Translations under genes and position numbers: made by a program
Source of the DNA: Caldifarciminota bacterium UBA5631
Lineage (GTDB): Bacteria; Hydrothermota; Hydrothermia; UBA1063
DNA: 64,000 nucleotides
NCBI GenBank assembly: GCA_002421425.1
Contig: DIJZ01000001.1
Span: 59,204 to 123,203 of the forward strand
Direction of reading: 5' to 3'
Notes under the pieces: generated by a model
Database searches by the model: none
What the model was told of the DNA's origin: nothing
Seen by the model: only the letters and a program-made list of their open reading frames with translations
Shown here: positions 1 through 8,738 of the stretch, in pieces
Numbering within the stretch: position 1 is the stretch's first letter
How the letters are laid out: each line of letters starts with the position of its first letter

Positions 1-32
1 GCAGGAAAATTCTTTCGGACAAAATATAGCAT
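1..32 (-). CDS. 5' end of a further minus-strand gene (partial)
   Basis: An ATG on the minus strand at 32 opens a frame that stays open for ten codons (MLYFVRKNFP) and runs off the window edge. It lies 14 nt after the stop codon of the sugar-transferase-like gene at 47-895, in the same direction, so it is probably the next gene of that operon. The fragment is too short to assign a function. Confidence is low because only ten codons are visible. Confidence 0.35.
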   Translation of the reverse strand, partial: MLYFVRKNFP

Positions 33-46
33 CTTGAGGTATTCTC

Positions 47-895
47 TCATTTTCTGACGGGCAAAATTAGAAGTAAATCCTTCTTGAAGTCGCCTCTATC
101 AATGAAAAGCTTGCTGGTCTCTTGGGGTAAAATTTTCGAACTTCCAGGAAAAAGATATGTTCTAATCCCCATTAACTTTGCAAAGTACGTGTAGATGGAA
201 TCTTCGCATATAAACAAATCAGAAATTGAAAGTACTGCCAAAGCGAGGCGTGGCTCCAGGGACCTGAATTTATTAGTTTCAACAAAGGTCACCCTTTCCC
301 TCATCGTATAGGAAATATAATTGTGGATGAATTCTTCTTTCTTCTCCGAAACATCTGTTATGATAAGTATGTTCTTTTCACTGTGACCTAAATATTTAAT
401 GAAATCCCTTGCTTTAATCTTATCATCTCTTGAAACAGGAATATCTAACTCTTTGGGAAGAATCCCCAATGTACTTGCAAACCCATTGAATATTTGGTCC
501 GCCTTCTTAGATGAAGGGATATATGTAATGGTAGCGTGCTTCATTTCCTCAAAAGCCAGGGAAAAGAATGGGACACTGAATCTAAGATCATACCTGAAGG
601 GAGCTTCACAATCACAATTTATTATCAAATTGATCTCCGGGTGCTGGTCGACCAGTTTTACTAAGAGTTTCTCTTTCTTTACCTTTTGCCATCTGGGGCC
701 TCCGGCAAACATTAGATCAAGAAGTTTCTCTTTCCCTTCAGAAGGGTAAAAGGCATGGTTTCCTTTCTTTAAGTAATGGTAAAAGTTCCAGACAGCTTCA
801 AGAGAATAAGAGAAAAGAAGGGGATTTTCTGGAAGTATAAACAAACATCTGTAAGTATCTTCAATAATTCCTTTGAAAAAGAATTTAGAATGCAT
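47..895 (-). CDS. putative GT9-like (heptosyltransferase-type) protein
   Basis: A 282-residue soluble protein with no signal peptide. The stretch at about residues 220-250 (LFICEDSIYTYFAKLMG) resembles the heptosyltransferase/GT9 motif in which an acidic residue and DS precede a conserved helix and a PTV-like strand. The region near 175-185 (LIITDVSEKKEE) could be the first strand of the nucleotide-sugar fold. The N-terminal half is not recognisable. If the GT9 reading is right, it would transfer a sugar during lipopolysaccharide or glycan assembly at the inner membrane. The ATG at 893-895 lies 7 nt after a TATTAT -10 and has no Shine-Dalgarno, so translation is probably leaderless. Family assignment is tentative. 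Confidence 0.6.
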   Translation of the reverse strand: MHSKFFFKGIIEDTYRCLFILPENPLLFSYSLEAVWNFYHYLKKGNHAFYPSEGKEKLLDLMFAGGPRWQKVKKEKLLVKLVDQHPEINLIINCDCEAPFRYDLRFSVPFFSLAFEEMKHATITYIPSSKKADQIFNGFASTLGILPKELDIPVSRDDKIKARDFIKYLGHSEKNILIITDVSEKKEEFIHNYISYTMRERVTFVETNKFRSLEPRLALAVLSISDLFICEDSIYTYFAKLMGIRTYLFPGSSKILPQETSKLFIDRGDFKKDLLLILPVRK

Positions 896-902
896 TTACG
901 AT

Positions 903-931
903 ATAATAAAATAAAAGACAGGATAATTCAA
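903..931 (-). promoter_or_regulatory. promoter for the GT9-like gene (leaderless type)
   Basis: On the minus strand, -35 TTGAAT (926-931), a 17-nt spacer and -10 TATTAT (903-908). Only 7 nt separate the -10 from the ATG at 895, which puts the expected transcription start at or next to the start codon. Confidence 0.7.
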
Positions 932-946
932 GGAGTGAATGGAAAT

Positions 947-975
947 TTGAACGACTGATTCTTCTATGCTATAAT
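947..975 (+). promoter_or_regulatory. promoter for tRNA-Leu(GAG)
   Basis: -35 TTGAAC (947-952), 17-nt spacer, perfect -10 TATAAT (970-975). The tRNA begins at 993, 17 nt after the -10. The promoter diverges from that of the GT9-like gene, with only 15 nt between their -35 boxes. Confidence 0.85.
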
Positions 976-992
976 TATCCCACTCTTGAACA

Positions 993-1080
993 GCCGGGGT
1001 GGCGGAATTGGCAGACGCACATGGTTGAGGGCCATGCGGGAGCTAATCCCATGCGGGTTCAAGTCCCGCCCCCGGCACCA
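993..1080 (+). tRNA. tRNA-Leu (anticodon GAG)
   Basis: A class II tRNA of 88 nt with acceptor stem GCCGGGG paired to CCCCGGC, anticodon stem CATGG/CCATG, loop TTGAGGG with GAG at 1027-1029, a long variable arm and a T-loop of GTTCAAGTC. The 3' CCA is encoded (1078-1080), unlike in the other three tRNAs here. It ends 1 nt before the convergent HD-GYP gene stop, and no terminator hairpin is visible. Confidence 0.97.
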
Positions 1081-1081
1081 G

Positions 1082-2755
1082 TTAGAATCTCGCGTAGGGG
1101 TCGCCCTTCGAGCAAATCTTGAAAAATATCTTCAGAAGAGCCGGATCAAAATCTGACGGCTTTGTTTTTTCGTCTCCCACTATAAAGGGTCTCAGTGCTT
1201 CCTCATGAGTCTTTGCTGTCTTATAAGGTCTTTCACTCCGCATTACATCGTAAGTATTTGCAATTTTCACGACTCTCGCAGACAAAGGTATTTCTTCTCC
1301 TTTGAGGCCAAATGGATATCCTGATCCATCGTAATTTTCGTGGTGATAGAGGGCAATTTCCCTGGCAACTTTAAGTTCAGGACCCTCCAGCAATTTTTCT
1401 GCAAGAAGGGTATGTCTTCTTACTATCTCCCTTTCCTCGGGTGTAAGTGGACCTTCCTTGTTTAGAAGCTGAGGAGAAATGAAGATTTTTCCAATATCAT
1501 GCAAAATTGAGAATTCCACTATTTCATGTTTGTACGTTTCATCGAGGTCAAGATTGTCTACGATCAGTTTCGTCAAGTACCTGACCCTTTTAAGATGTAA
1601 TTCTTCGCCAGGATCAAATCTTTCTGCTACTGCTGCGAGTTTTTCTGCAAAGTCCGAGAAAGACTCTCGAAACTCATTGTATAACTTCCTGTTTAAAGCG
1701 ATGTCGTGCTGTATCTTCTGGATAATATTCTGGAAAACTTCAACAGTGTCTTTTATCTCTTTAACTTTCAAATCCTTCTTTGACGTTTCCACCTCTTCAA
1801 GATTCCTTGATTTTTCAATAACATCCTCTACCACTTTGACTTCTTCTCTAACAAGACGTTCAAATCTCAAGAATACGAACAGCACCGAAGCCAAAAGAAA
1901 ACTATAGAGAATTACATTCACTATGAAAATCGAAAACAATGAAAAGAAACTTAAACGAATAAAAACTAAGAAATTTTGTGAAATATCCCCGCTATTTTGT
2001 AGCTGGATTCTCAGTTTCGCCTCCCTAAAAAAAGGATGAAATTGCATTAGCTTGCCAGGATATTCCGGCATTCCTTTTGCAATTGGTGTGCCGAGGGAAT
2101 CGTAAATCCCAATTCGGTCAATAAATACAGAAAACTTTTTCAAAAGTCCAAGGCGATCTGAGTAAACCTGTTCATTTATTTCCAGCGCAACCCCGAGGAA
2201 CGCCCCACCTTCAAGTCTGGTATACATAAAAGACATCCAGCCGGGGCGCACTGAATTAATTGCCAAAGGTACAAGATAAACCGAGTCACCACGCAATCTC
2301 GAGAGCGCATTCCAGATCCTTCCAGAATTTCTAAGATTAGTGGAAATTAAGTCTTCACAAGAACTTTCGCTTATGATTCCGCCAGTGTCAACGATGAATG
2401 CCTCTACATTCAAGAAAAATGAGTCCGGAAGAGATTCCTGGATTTGAGTCTTAAAAGCAGTGAGAAAGGATTTTCCGTCAGCTCCCTTCATTTTCAAAAA
2501 ATCTTCCACTAGCTTCTTATTACTCAATACCGGCTTTGTTAGCATCTCCTCTTTTGTCCGTGCAATGGTAGATAGTTCGTAGAAAAACTGACTGAGGAAA
2601 AGTTCAAGACGGGAACCTATTTTACTCTCAACGCCCCTACTAATTGAATTTATTTGGTCTTCGGTGTAATAGAGAGAAAAGATACCTGATATCACAATTA
2701 GATGTGTAAACAGCGCACCCACCATAATCCTTAATCTTTTTTTTATGCTCATCAT
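1082..2755 (-). CDS. membrane-anchored HD-GYP protein (third gene of a triplet)
   Basis: A 557-residue protein: TM helix at about 9-29, an extracytoplasmic sensor region to about 265, second TM at 271-296, a cytoplasmic linker/coiled coil, then an HD-GYP domain at about 380-545. HD-GYP domains hydrolyse cyclic di-GMP. Visible residues are H387, H419-D420, H448, H471-H472-E473 and the GYP signature at 479-481. The Asp expected in the KIxDxYDAL-type motif is Asn here (KIANTYD, N500), while both neighbouring paralogues keep Asp, so one metal ligand may be lost. It overlaps the upstream paralogue by ATGA, indicating translational coupling. The sensor region resembles those of its neighbours but is more divergent; the ligand is unknown. 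Confidence 0.9.
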   Translation of the reverse strand: MMSIKKRLRIMVGALFTHLIVISGIFSLYYTEDQINSISRGVESKIGSRLELFLSQFFYELSTIARTKEEMLTKPVLSNKKLVEDFLKMKGADGKSFLTAFKTQIQESLPDSFFLNVEAFIVDTGGIISESSCEDLISTNLRNSGRIWNALSRLRGDSVYLVPLAINSVRPGWMSFMYTRLEGGAFLGVALEINEQVYSDRLGLLKKFSVFIDRIGIYDSLGTPIAKGMPEYPGKLMQFHPFFREAKLRIQLQNSGDISQNFLVFIRLSFFSLFSIFIVNVILYSFLLASVLFVFLRFERLVREEVKVVEDVIEKSRNLEEVETSKKDLKVKEIKDTVEVFQNIIQKIQHDIALNRKLYNEFRESFSDFAEKLAAVAERFDPGEELHLKRVRYLTKLIVDNLDLDETYKHEIVEFSILHDIGKIFISPQLLNKEGPLTPEEREIVRRHTLLAEKLLEGPELKVAREIALYHHENYDGSGYPFGLKGEEIPLSARVVKIANTYDVMRSERPYKTAKTHEEALRPFIVGDEKTKPSDFDPALLKIFFKICSKGDPYARF

Positions 2756-4431
2756 AATTGGTATAACCCTTCTATTTCAGATTTCTCAATTTCCTCCAAG
2801 AATATCCTTATGAGTACCGGGTCAAAATGATGGGGTTTCGTCTTCTCGTCACCTTGGATCATGGTCCTGATGGCCTCTTCATGGGAAAATGCCTTTTTAT
2901 AAGGCCTCTCACTCCTCAATGCATCGTATACATCAACAATTTTTATGATTCTACCAGGGAGTGGAATCCGTTCTCCTGCAAGCCCGAAGGGATATCCGCT
3001 ACCATCATAATTCTCGTGGTGATAAAGGGCAATTTCCCTTGCAATTTCAAACTGCTCATGGCCCAATAACTGGGCTCCAAAAATCGGATGCCTTCTCATT
3101 AATTCCCATTGATCGCTATCAAGAGGCCCGGGTTGTGCAAGTGTTTCAACTGGAATGTAAATTTTCCCAAGATCGTGAAGAATGGAAAAGCTTATTAGCT
3201 TTTCTGCATATATACTTTCGAGGTCGAGACGGTTCACGATGATCTCCGTCAATAATTTCACCCTCTTCAGGTGCTCACCTGTAAGGTGTTCATATCCTTC
3301 TGCAATTAAAGCAAGCTTTTCGGCAAATTTAAAGAAGGTGTCCTTCAGGTTTTCGTAAAGTATTCTGCTCCTACCCTCTTCTTCCTTCATTTTGGGTACA
3401 ACGATTTCCAGCGTGCTCACTATGTCCTTCGCCTCTTTAAGCCTAAATTTCACTTTTGCGGATTTTTGTCCAGACTCAGCCGTCATGTTTACTATTGATT
3501 TTTCAACCTTGAGAATCTCGTCACCTATTACCCTCACCTCTCCCGCAGCAACAAGAAGGAATACAACAAGGAGGACGAAGAGAGAACCTATACTTACAAA
3601 AAATATTGAATAAATCGGAAAAAAGTTCAAGCGGAGAAACAGCGTCACAGGTTCCTTCCACTCAGCAAAGGCCGCAACGTAGAAGGTCAGAGAAATATCC
3701 CTTTTGTAAAACTCCCACCAGTTCAGTTTTTCAGGCAAAAAGTCAATGCCAGAAATAGCTGGCTTACCTGAAACGTTGTATATTCCAACTCTCTCTAGAA
3801 AGATTGAAAGGGAATTTATCTTACTAAGCTGGGTGGAATATAGCTCTGGATTTATTGTAAGCCCAACTTCAAGTATATCTCCATTAGACAGCCTCGTGTA
3901 GGCAAAGGTTTTTCCCTTCCCCGTCATTGCTTCAAAGGTTACCGGGTATAATACAATTCCTCTGTCAAGCTCTTTGTTCAGAGCCTCCCAGAAATCCGGA
4001 AATTGCTTAAGATTCAGCCCGAGGTCCACTTCATAAGTCGTCCAGGATACTACTCCTTCTCTGCTGATTATGTAAAAATCAACATCACTATATACTTCCC
4101 GGGGTAAAATTTCAGAAAACCGCTCCTTCAAGGCAACTCCATTAACTAAGTTATAATCCGATTCTTTATACAAAGTTCTCTCAAATTCGTACTTCGTCTC
4201 TAGCAGAATACCCTCAACAAGCCTTGATCTGAGTTTTACGTCATTTGATATTCCAGCCGTCATTTGATTTAGCAACACTTTAACTCGAAACGGAAGTTCT
4301 TCAGAGACCTGATTTGAGATTGAACCTGCCCTTCTCCAGGTATGTACCGCGGAGATCAACATAGAGAGGAGGACAATTGGCAAAATTATTCCAAAAAATA
4401 AATATTTATAGTAAGACTTGACAGATCTCAA
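2752..4431 (-). CDS. membrane-anchored HD-GYP phosphodiesterase (second of a triplet)
   Basis: A 559-residue protein with TM1 at about 11-31, a Cache-like extracytoplasmic region (about 35-265), TM2 at about 272-295, and a C-terminal HD-GYP domain with H387, H419-D420, H448, HHE at 471-473, GYP at 479-481 and D500 in IVDVYDAL. All expected metal-site residues are present, so cyclic di-GMP hydrolysis is likely. The sensor contains the motif TTYEVDLGLNL, which is shared almost exactly with the upstream paralogue (TDYEPDLGLDL). The start is a TTG at 4429-4431 with GGAG 7-8 nt upstream and a promoter at 4453-4481. It ends by ATGA overlap with the next HD-GYP gene. Confidence 0.93.
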   Translation of the reverse strand: MRSVKSYYKYLFFGIILPIVLLSMLISAVHTWRRAGSISNQVSEELPFRVKVLLNQMTAGISNDVKLRSRLVEGILLETKYEFERTLYKESDYNLVNGVALKERFSEILPREVYSDVDFYIISREGVVSWTTYEVDLGLNLKQFPDFWEALNKELDRGIVLYPVTFEAMTGKGKTFAYTRLSNGDILEVGLTINPELYSTQLSKINSLSIFLERVGIYNVSGKPAISGIDFLPEKLNWWEFYKRDISLTFYVAAFAEWKEPVTLFLRLNFFPIYSIFFVSIGSLFVLLVVFLLVAAGEVRVIGDEILKVEKSIVNMTAESGQKSAKVKFRLKEAKDIVSTLEIVVPKMKEEEGRSRILYENLKDTFFKFAEKLALIAEGYEHLTGEHLKRVKLLTEIIVNRLDLESIYAEKLISFSILHDLGKIYIPVETLAQPGPLDSDQWELMRRHPIFGAQLLGHEQFEIAREIALYHHENYDGSGYPFGLAGERIPLPGRIIKIVDVYDALRSERPYKKAFSHEEAIRTMIQGDEKTKPHHFDPVLIRIFLEEIEKSEIEGLYQL

Positions 4432-4452
4432 GTTCGAGCTCCAGTAGTGAAG

Positions 4453-4481
4453 ATTTTACAGAAGATATAAAGTTCTTGCAA
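4453..4481 (-). promoter_or_regulatory. promoter for the second HD-GYP gene
   Basis: Minus strand: -35 TTGCAA (4476-4481), 17-nt spacer, -10 TAAAAT (4453-4458). It would start transcription near 4447 and give a leader of about 16 nt containing GGAG. The remainder of the 193-nt gap (4432-4624) shows no gene and no clear terminator after the upstream paralogue. Confidence 0.6.
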
Positions 4482-4624
4482 GCTGCTGCGAGAGATTTAA
4501 CGGGATGCTTTTCAATATTCCTTTAAAGAAAAAATAGCCTCAGAAAAACCCTGTGGAACCTAAACATGAAAAAATTCTTGCTTCTTTGAGAGAGTGCAAT
4601 ATCGCTATCTAACAAGTAGCAGGG

Positions 4625-6346
4625 TTACCTGTACAAATCAGCTAAATCTACTTTCTCAATTTCTTCGAAAAATATTTTGAGAAGATGAGGATCAAAATCC
4701 TGTGGTTTTGTTCTATCATCACCTTCAAGCATAATTCGTTTTGCTTCTTCATGAGGGACAGGGACTTTATATGGCCTTTTACTTCGCAGGGCATCATACA
4801 CATCAATTATCTTTATTATCCTGCCACAGATAGGGATTGCGTCATGATCGAGACCAAAAGGATATCCCCCGCCATTGAAATTCTCATGATGATAAAGCGC
4901 AATATCCAGCGCGACTTTGAAACGAGGGTGAGCAAGAAGCCTTCGAGCAAATACAGTATGCTGTCTCATCAACTCCCATTCCTGAGGTGTTAGGGGACCG
5001 GGTTTGTTTAATATCTCTACCGGGATGTAAACCTTCCCCACATCGTGCAGAACGGAGAATGAGACGATTTCATCTTTCAGATTCTGAGGCATATCTACTC
5101 GTTGCGCTATTAGTTTTGTAAGATATTTCACTCTCCTTATATGCTCCCCAGTTTCTGGATCATAACCTTCAGCAACCATAGCGAGACGTTCGCCAAAATC
5201 GTAAAACGATTCATTGAGTTCACGGATCAGCTCCTGATTTCTCCTCTCGTCTTCATTTAGCTCCAGTATGGCTCCGTTCAGAGTTTCCAGAATCTCTCTG
5301 AACTCCTCAAATTTTGTAGAAGACGGGTTTAAGTAAAAATTCCTGTTTTCCCTGAAAGAAGTTAGACCTTCGTGAAGTAACCGCACCTCTCGTGAAGATT
5401 CCCTGGAAAATAATGAGAAGACAAGAGAAAGAAAAACAAACTGCACTAAAAACATTACGAAAGTGAAAATCACAATGCCATATATTGAAATAAAGTTAAG
5501 ACGGGAATATATGTAGAGTTTTTCAAAATATCCAGGGAAAACTTCAAAGCCCACCTCACCGACCAGGTCTCTCTTATATGGGTGAAATTTCATCAAATTC
5601 TCTGGAAAAGCTGGAAAATCACTGCGCAGCGGAATCTTAGCAACGTTATATACGCCGAGCTTTTCACTAAAAGCTGAAAGTACCTTAAGGCGTGATAAAC
5701 TCTCTGAAAAGTTCTCTGTATTAAGCAACAGTCCTAACTCCAGCACATGTCCATTGGAAAGTCTGTGGTATGCAAAAAGTCGCATCTTGCCCGTCTGGAC
5801 CTCAAAGGCGCCCCTATGAAAGACGTCTCCCTGTAGAAGAGCTGTGTTCAGCCTCTGCCAGAAATCTCCAAATTTTGAAAGGTCGAGGCCGAGATCAGGT
5901 TCATAGTCAGTCCATATTACCTTACCAGTCTCGTCAATAATATAAAAATTGATCTCCTTGAATAAAATTGCAGGAAATGATTTACGATATTTGCTTTCTA
6001 AGTTTGAAAGCTCTAACTCCTCATAGTTCCCGCTCTTTTTGTAATGACTCTCCACGTAAAACGCAGCTTCCTTCAACAATTTCATGATTTCAGGCTCGTA
6101 GTGGGAAGCAGCGTTAACCAGTCCTGTCATTGACTCCTTCAGTACAAGCTCTATACGCATTTTTAGACCCTGAAAGATGCGATCTCCTACTTTTGCATAC
6201 TGCCACCATGAAAAAACGAAAGCTAATATCATCAGGGATGCGGTTACCGGCAATACCGTTCCGAAGAGAACCCTCTTAAGGTAAGAATTGATGGTGTAGC
6301 AGCCTTGGGGATTCTTGATAGTCTTCAAAACCTTTGAAAATGACAT
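4625..6346 (-). CDS. membrane-anchored HD-GYP phosphodiesterase (first of a triplet)
   Basis: A 573-residue protein when started at the ATG at 6344-6346 (MSFSKV). A longer reading from a TTG at 6373 is disfavoured because the -10 box lies inside that extension. Architecture matches its two neighbours: a TM segment, a Cache-like periplasmic sensor (TDYEPDLGLDL), a second TM, and a C-terminal HD-GYP domain with LHDVGK, HHENFNGGGYP and KIIDVYDAL. Metal-site residues look complete. Three paralogues in tandem point to duplication followed by sensor divergence, presumably lowering cyclic di-GMP in response to different external cues. No diguanylate cyclase is present in the window. Confidence 0.93.
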   Translation of the reverse strand: MSFSKVLKTIKNPQGCYTINSYLKRVLFGTVLPVTASLMILAFVFSWWQYAKVGDRIFQGLKMRIELVLKESMTGLVNAASHYEPEIMKLLKEAAFYVESHYKKSGNYEELELSNLESKYRKSFPAILFKEINFYIIDETGKVIWTDYEPDLGLDLSKFGDFWQRLNTALLQGDVFHRGAFEVQTGKMRLFAYHRLSNGHVLELGLLLNTENFSESLSRLKVLSAFSEKLGVYNVAKIPLRSDFPAFPENLMKFHPYKRDLVGEVGFEVFPGYFEKLYIYSRLNFISIYGIVIFTFVMFLVQFVFLSLVFSLFSRESSREVRLLHEGLTSFRENRNFYLNPSSTKFEEFREILETLNGAILELNEDERRNQELIRELNESFYDFGERLAMVAEGYDPETGEHIRRVKYLTKLIAQRVDMPQNLKDEIVSFSVLHDVGKVYIPVEILNKPGPLTPQEWELMRQHTVFARRLLAHPRFKVALDIALYHHENFNGGGYPFGLDHDAIPICGRIIKIIDVYDALRSKRPYKVPVPHEEAKRIMLEGDDRTKPQDFDPHLLKIFFEEIEKVDLADLYR

Positions 6347-6352
6347 TGCTTT

Positions 6353-6380
6353 ATTATATTTCTTTCCGAGCAAGATTCAA
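6353..6380 (-). promoter_or_regulatory. promoter for the first HD-GYP gene (leaderless type)
   Basis: Minus strand: -35 TTGAAT (6375-6380), 16-nt spacer, -10 TATAAT (6353-6358). The -10 ends 6 nt before the ATG at 6346 and there is no Shine-Dalgarno, so the mRNA should begin at or next to the start codon. This placement decides the start of the gene. Confidence 0.7.
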
Positions 6381-6410
6381 AGTGCCAGTACCAGCGAAAA
6401 GTAAGAACTG

Positions 6411-7184
6411 CTAATGTCTTTTGTCAACTTCAACGCATGCAAAAGCGTTATGGTTGTGTATCGACTCAAAACTTTTCACGTTTATTTTGAACCAGAAAAT
6501 TCTCGGTTCCCGGTTCAGCCTCAAGGCAACTTCCCTTACCACATCCTCAACAAATCTCGGTGTATCAAAAGCCTTCTCGGTAACAAGTTTTTCGTCAGGC
6601 CTTTTTAAAAGAGCAAAAAGCGGACTTGAGGCTGATTCTTCTGCAATCTCCACAAGTTCTTCAATCCAGACCAGTTTTGATGTCCGAACCTGAATACTGA
6701 TTTCAGCCCGTTGATTATGCGCACCACGTTCAGAAATCTCCTTGGAGCATGGGCACAGCGTATGCACAGGCACATCCACTTCCAGAATAAAATCAAAGGT
6801 CTCAGCCTTTGATGCAATAAACTTGCAAGTATAATTCATATAAGATTCCAGTCGGGAAACGGGCGCCTTCTTTTTAATGAAGTAGGAGAACTCAAGTTCC
6901 AGGTAAGACTTTTCAGCTCTGAGTGCTTTTTTCAGCTCGTCAAGAATACCTTCTATGTTTTGTATCGTTATATTGTTGGAGTGTTTGTTCAAAACTTCCA
7001 CAAACCTGGACATATGGGTTCCACGAAAATGATGAGGCAACTCCACAGAAAGCTTCACCTTCGCAATGGTATGCTGCAGGACATTTGCGCGATCCATCAC
7101 TCTAATAGGATAGACCAGGTCTTCTATTCCAACTTTATTTATTGGAATTTTTCTCAGGTCTTTCTGATTCTGTATATCTTTCAT
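6411..7184 (-). CDS. folE2: GTP cyclohydrolase I, FolE2 type
   Basis: A 257-residue protein matching the FolE2/COG1469 family, which converts GTP to 7,8-dihydroneopterin triphosphate at the head of folate and related pathways. The signature CPCSKEISERGAHNQR begins at residue 144, with the catalytic Cys within CPC and a conserved His at 156. The N-terminal HHFRGTHMSR at 51-60 is also typical. It is the last gene of the long minus-strand operon that begins with PhoH and follows archease with a 9-nt gap. No Shine-Dalgarno is evident. FolE2 works with metals other than zinc in several bacteria, which is family knowledge and not visible here. Confidence 0.96.
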   Translation of the reverse strand: MKDIQNQKDLRKIPINKVGIEDLVYPIRVMDRANVLQHTIAKVKLSVELPHHFRGTHMSRFVEVLNKHSNNITIQNIEGILDELKKALRAEKSYLELEFSYFIKKKAPVSRLESYMNYTCKFIASKAETFDFILEVDVPVHTLCPCSKEISERGAHNQRAEISIQVRTSKLVWIEELVEIAEESASSPLFALLKRPDEKLVTEKAFDTPRFVEDVVREVALRLNREPRIFWFKINVKSFESIHNHNAFACVEVDKRH

Positions 7185-7193
7185 TTTTGCAAG

Positions 7194-7604
7194 TCAGACA
7201 TCACAAATCAACATTGTTTCAAAACCACTGGGTGTTCTGCGAATCGAGAGGTCATGATAGGTAACACTTTTGATCTCTTTCCGTAGCCTGTGGATAGAAG
7301 GAGAAAAATTCTCGTAGAATAATTTCCCTCTGACAGAATTGCCTTCAATTTTTATTTCACAGTCGACAAAGATTTTTCCTTCAACTACAGTTCTGAAGAC
7401 TACTTCACTCAGAAAATCGACCAGTAAATCCTCGAGGGTCTCTGCAGTATCCTCATAGAACATTTCCTTTTTGTCTGCGTGACCTTTGAAATCCACCATC
7501 GCATCTACCAGGGCCTTAAAGCCGCTTTTGAACAATTCCTCAAGGGTCTCTCCGTAAATTCTTACCCCAAAATCTGCGGTGTGGTTCAAAATTTCGTAAG
7601 GCAT
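7194..7604 (-). CDS. archease
   Basis: A 136-residue protein with the archease hallmarks: N-terminal HTADFGVRIYG (metal-binding Asp at 11), a central DLLVDFLSEVVF helix and the C-terminal VTYHDLSIRR region with a terminal Asp (CDV). Archease assists RtcB RNA ligase by promoting its guanylylation. No rtcB gene lies in the window, so the partner must be elsewhere, or archease has another role. It sits between a DUF5683-type membrane protein and FolE2 in one operon. Confidence 0.93.
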   Translation of the reverse strand: MPYEILNHTADFGVRIYGETLEELFKSGFKALVDAMVDFKGHADKKEMFYEDTAETLEDLLVDFLSEVVFRTVVEGKIFVDCEIKIEGNSVRGKLFYENFSPSIHRLRKEIKSVTYHDLSIRRTPSGFETMLICDV

Positions 7605-7612
7605 TATTTCAC

Positions 7613-7987
7613 CTAAGGAAAAGAAAATGAAAGGCCTATTCCTTTTGAGTTCATGGAAATCTGAATTTTCTTATCAAAATTGAAAAGCTGAGCATCAACA
7701 TATGCATCTGCCATGGAATACAACCAGATACCAAGAAAATAGAAACCGTACGAAAAACTTTCTTTAAATTTAGCCTCTGAACCTGTCTTCTTGTAGTCAA
7801 GATAATTTGAGAGCGCCACATAGCCTGTAAAGGCCTCAGCAGCTCCAAAAACAGCCCCTTTTACGAATTTTTCATTGTAAAACTGACCGCCACCCGGCAG
7901 GAAACACGAAAGAAGAACTGCCTTGGAAGGGGACTTCGACACAACGGTCTCAGACAGCAAAATGCAAAGAACAAACATTACATTCAT
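7613..7987 (-). CDS. small membrane protein, DUF5683-like
   Basis: A 124-residue protein with an N-terminal hydrophobic/signal segment, the motif SPSKAVLLSCFLPGGGQFYN (about 20-39) and further hydrophobic stretches, typical of DUF5683 proteins found in Bacteroidetes-like diderms. Their function is unknown. The ATG at 7985-7987 overlaps the stop of the upstream glycosyltransferase (ATGA), so the two are coupled. An in-frame Met at the fourth position is an alternative start. Confidence is high for a real gene and moderate for the family. Confidence 0.8.
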   Translation of the reverse strand: MNVMFVLCILLSETVVSKSPSKAVLLSCFLPGGGQFYNEKFVKGAVFGAAEAFTGYVALSNYLDYKKTGSEAKFKESFSYGFYFLGIWLYSMADAYVDAQLFNFDKKIQISMNSKGIGLSFSFP

Positions 7988-8721
7988 TTTACGCCAAAAA
8001 GCTTCTTTAGGAACCTGCGAATCTTTTTAAGTCTCAAAAGGAGGACGAGGAAGAAGGCTTCTTTAATAATCCTTTTTGACATTTTTGAAACTCCAAGCCT
8101 TCTCTCAATGAAAATGATGGGGATCTCAACTATCTTGAACCCGTTTTCATGAGCATAGAAATTCATTTCTATCTGAAAAGCGTATCCATCAGAATGAATT
8201 TTCGAAAGGTCTATGCTTTCAAGAACTCTCCTGTGAAAACACTTAAACCCCGCAGTGAGGTCCCTCACCGGCACCCCAGTCACTATGCGCGCATATAGGT
8301 TTGCAAAATATGAGAGGAGAAGCCTCTTAAGAGGCCAGTTTACTACGCTAACTCCGTCCACATACCTTGAACCAATAACAAGGTCAGCCTTCTTGCTTTC
8401 TTCAATAAGTCTTGGCAAATCATCCGGATTATGAGAAAAATCGGCATCCATTTCTATTATAAGTTCATAACCATTCTCGAGTGCAAATCGGAACCCCTCC
8501 ACATAGGCTGTCCCAAGCCCCATCTTCCCTGGTCTTGCGATTAAATTTACCCTGGATGTGACTTCCATGAGTTTTCTGACTTCTTCTTGAGTCCCGTCAG
8601 GAGAATTATCATCAACTACAAGGACATCAATATTATCAGCCTTCGAAAGCACTATGGGCACAATATCCCGAATGTTGTCCCTTTCGTTGTATGTAGGGAT
8701 AATTACAAGAATCCGCTCCAT
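7984..8721 (-). CDS. polyprenol-phosphate mannosyltransferase-like GT2
   Basis: A 245-residue family-2 glycosyltransferase of the dolichol-phosphate-mannose synthase (DPM1) type: IIPTYNE at 8-14, VVDDNSPDGT at 35-44, the DxD motif at 92-94 (MDADFSHNP) and the family's RYVDG and LTAGFKCF segments. It lacks the C-terminal membrane region of longer relatives. The expected reaction is transfer of a sugar from a nucleotide donor to a polyprenyl phosphate on the cytoplasmic side of the inner membrane, supplying a lipid-linked donor for glycosylation. It lies 17 nt after the heptose kinase gene. The actual sugar cannot be read from sequence. Confidence 0.92.
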   Translation of the reverse strand: MERILVIIPTYNERDNIRDIVPIVLSKADNIDVLVVDDNSPDGTQEEVRKLMEVTSRVNLIARPGKMGLGTAYVEGFRFALENGYELIIEMDADFSHNPDDLPRLIEESKKADLVIGSRYVDGVSVVNWPLKRLLLSYFANLYARIVTGVPVRDLTAGFKCFHRRVLESIDLSKIHSDGYAFQIEMNFYAHENGFKIVEIPIIFIERRLGVSKMSKRIIKEAFFLVLLLRLKKIRRFLKKLFGVK

Positions 8722-8738
8722 AAAGATAGAATAAAGCC

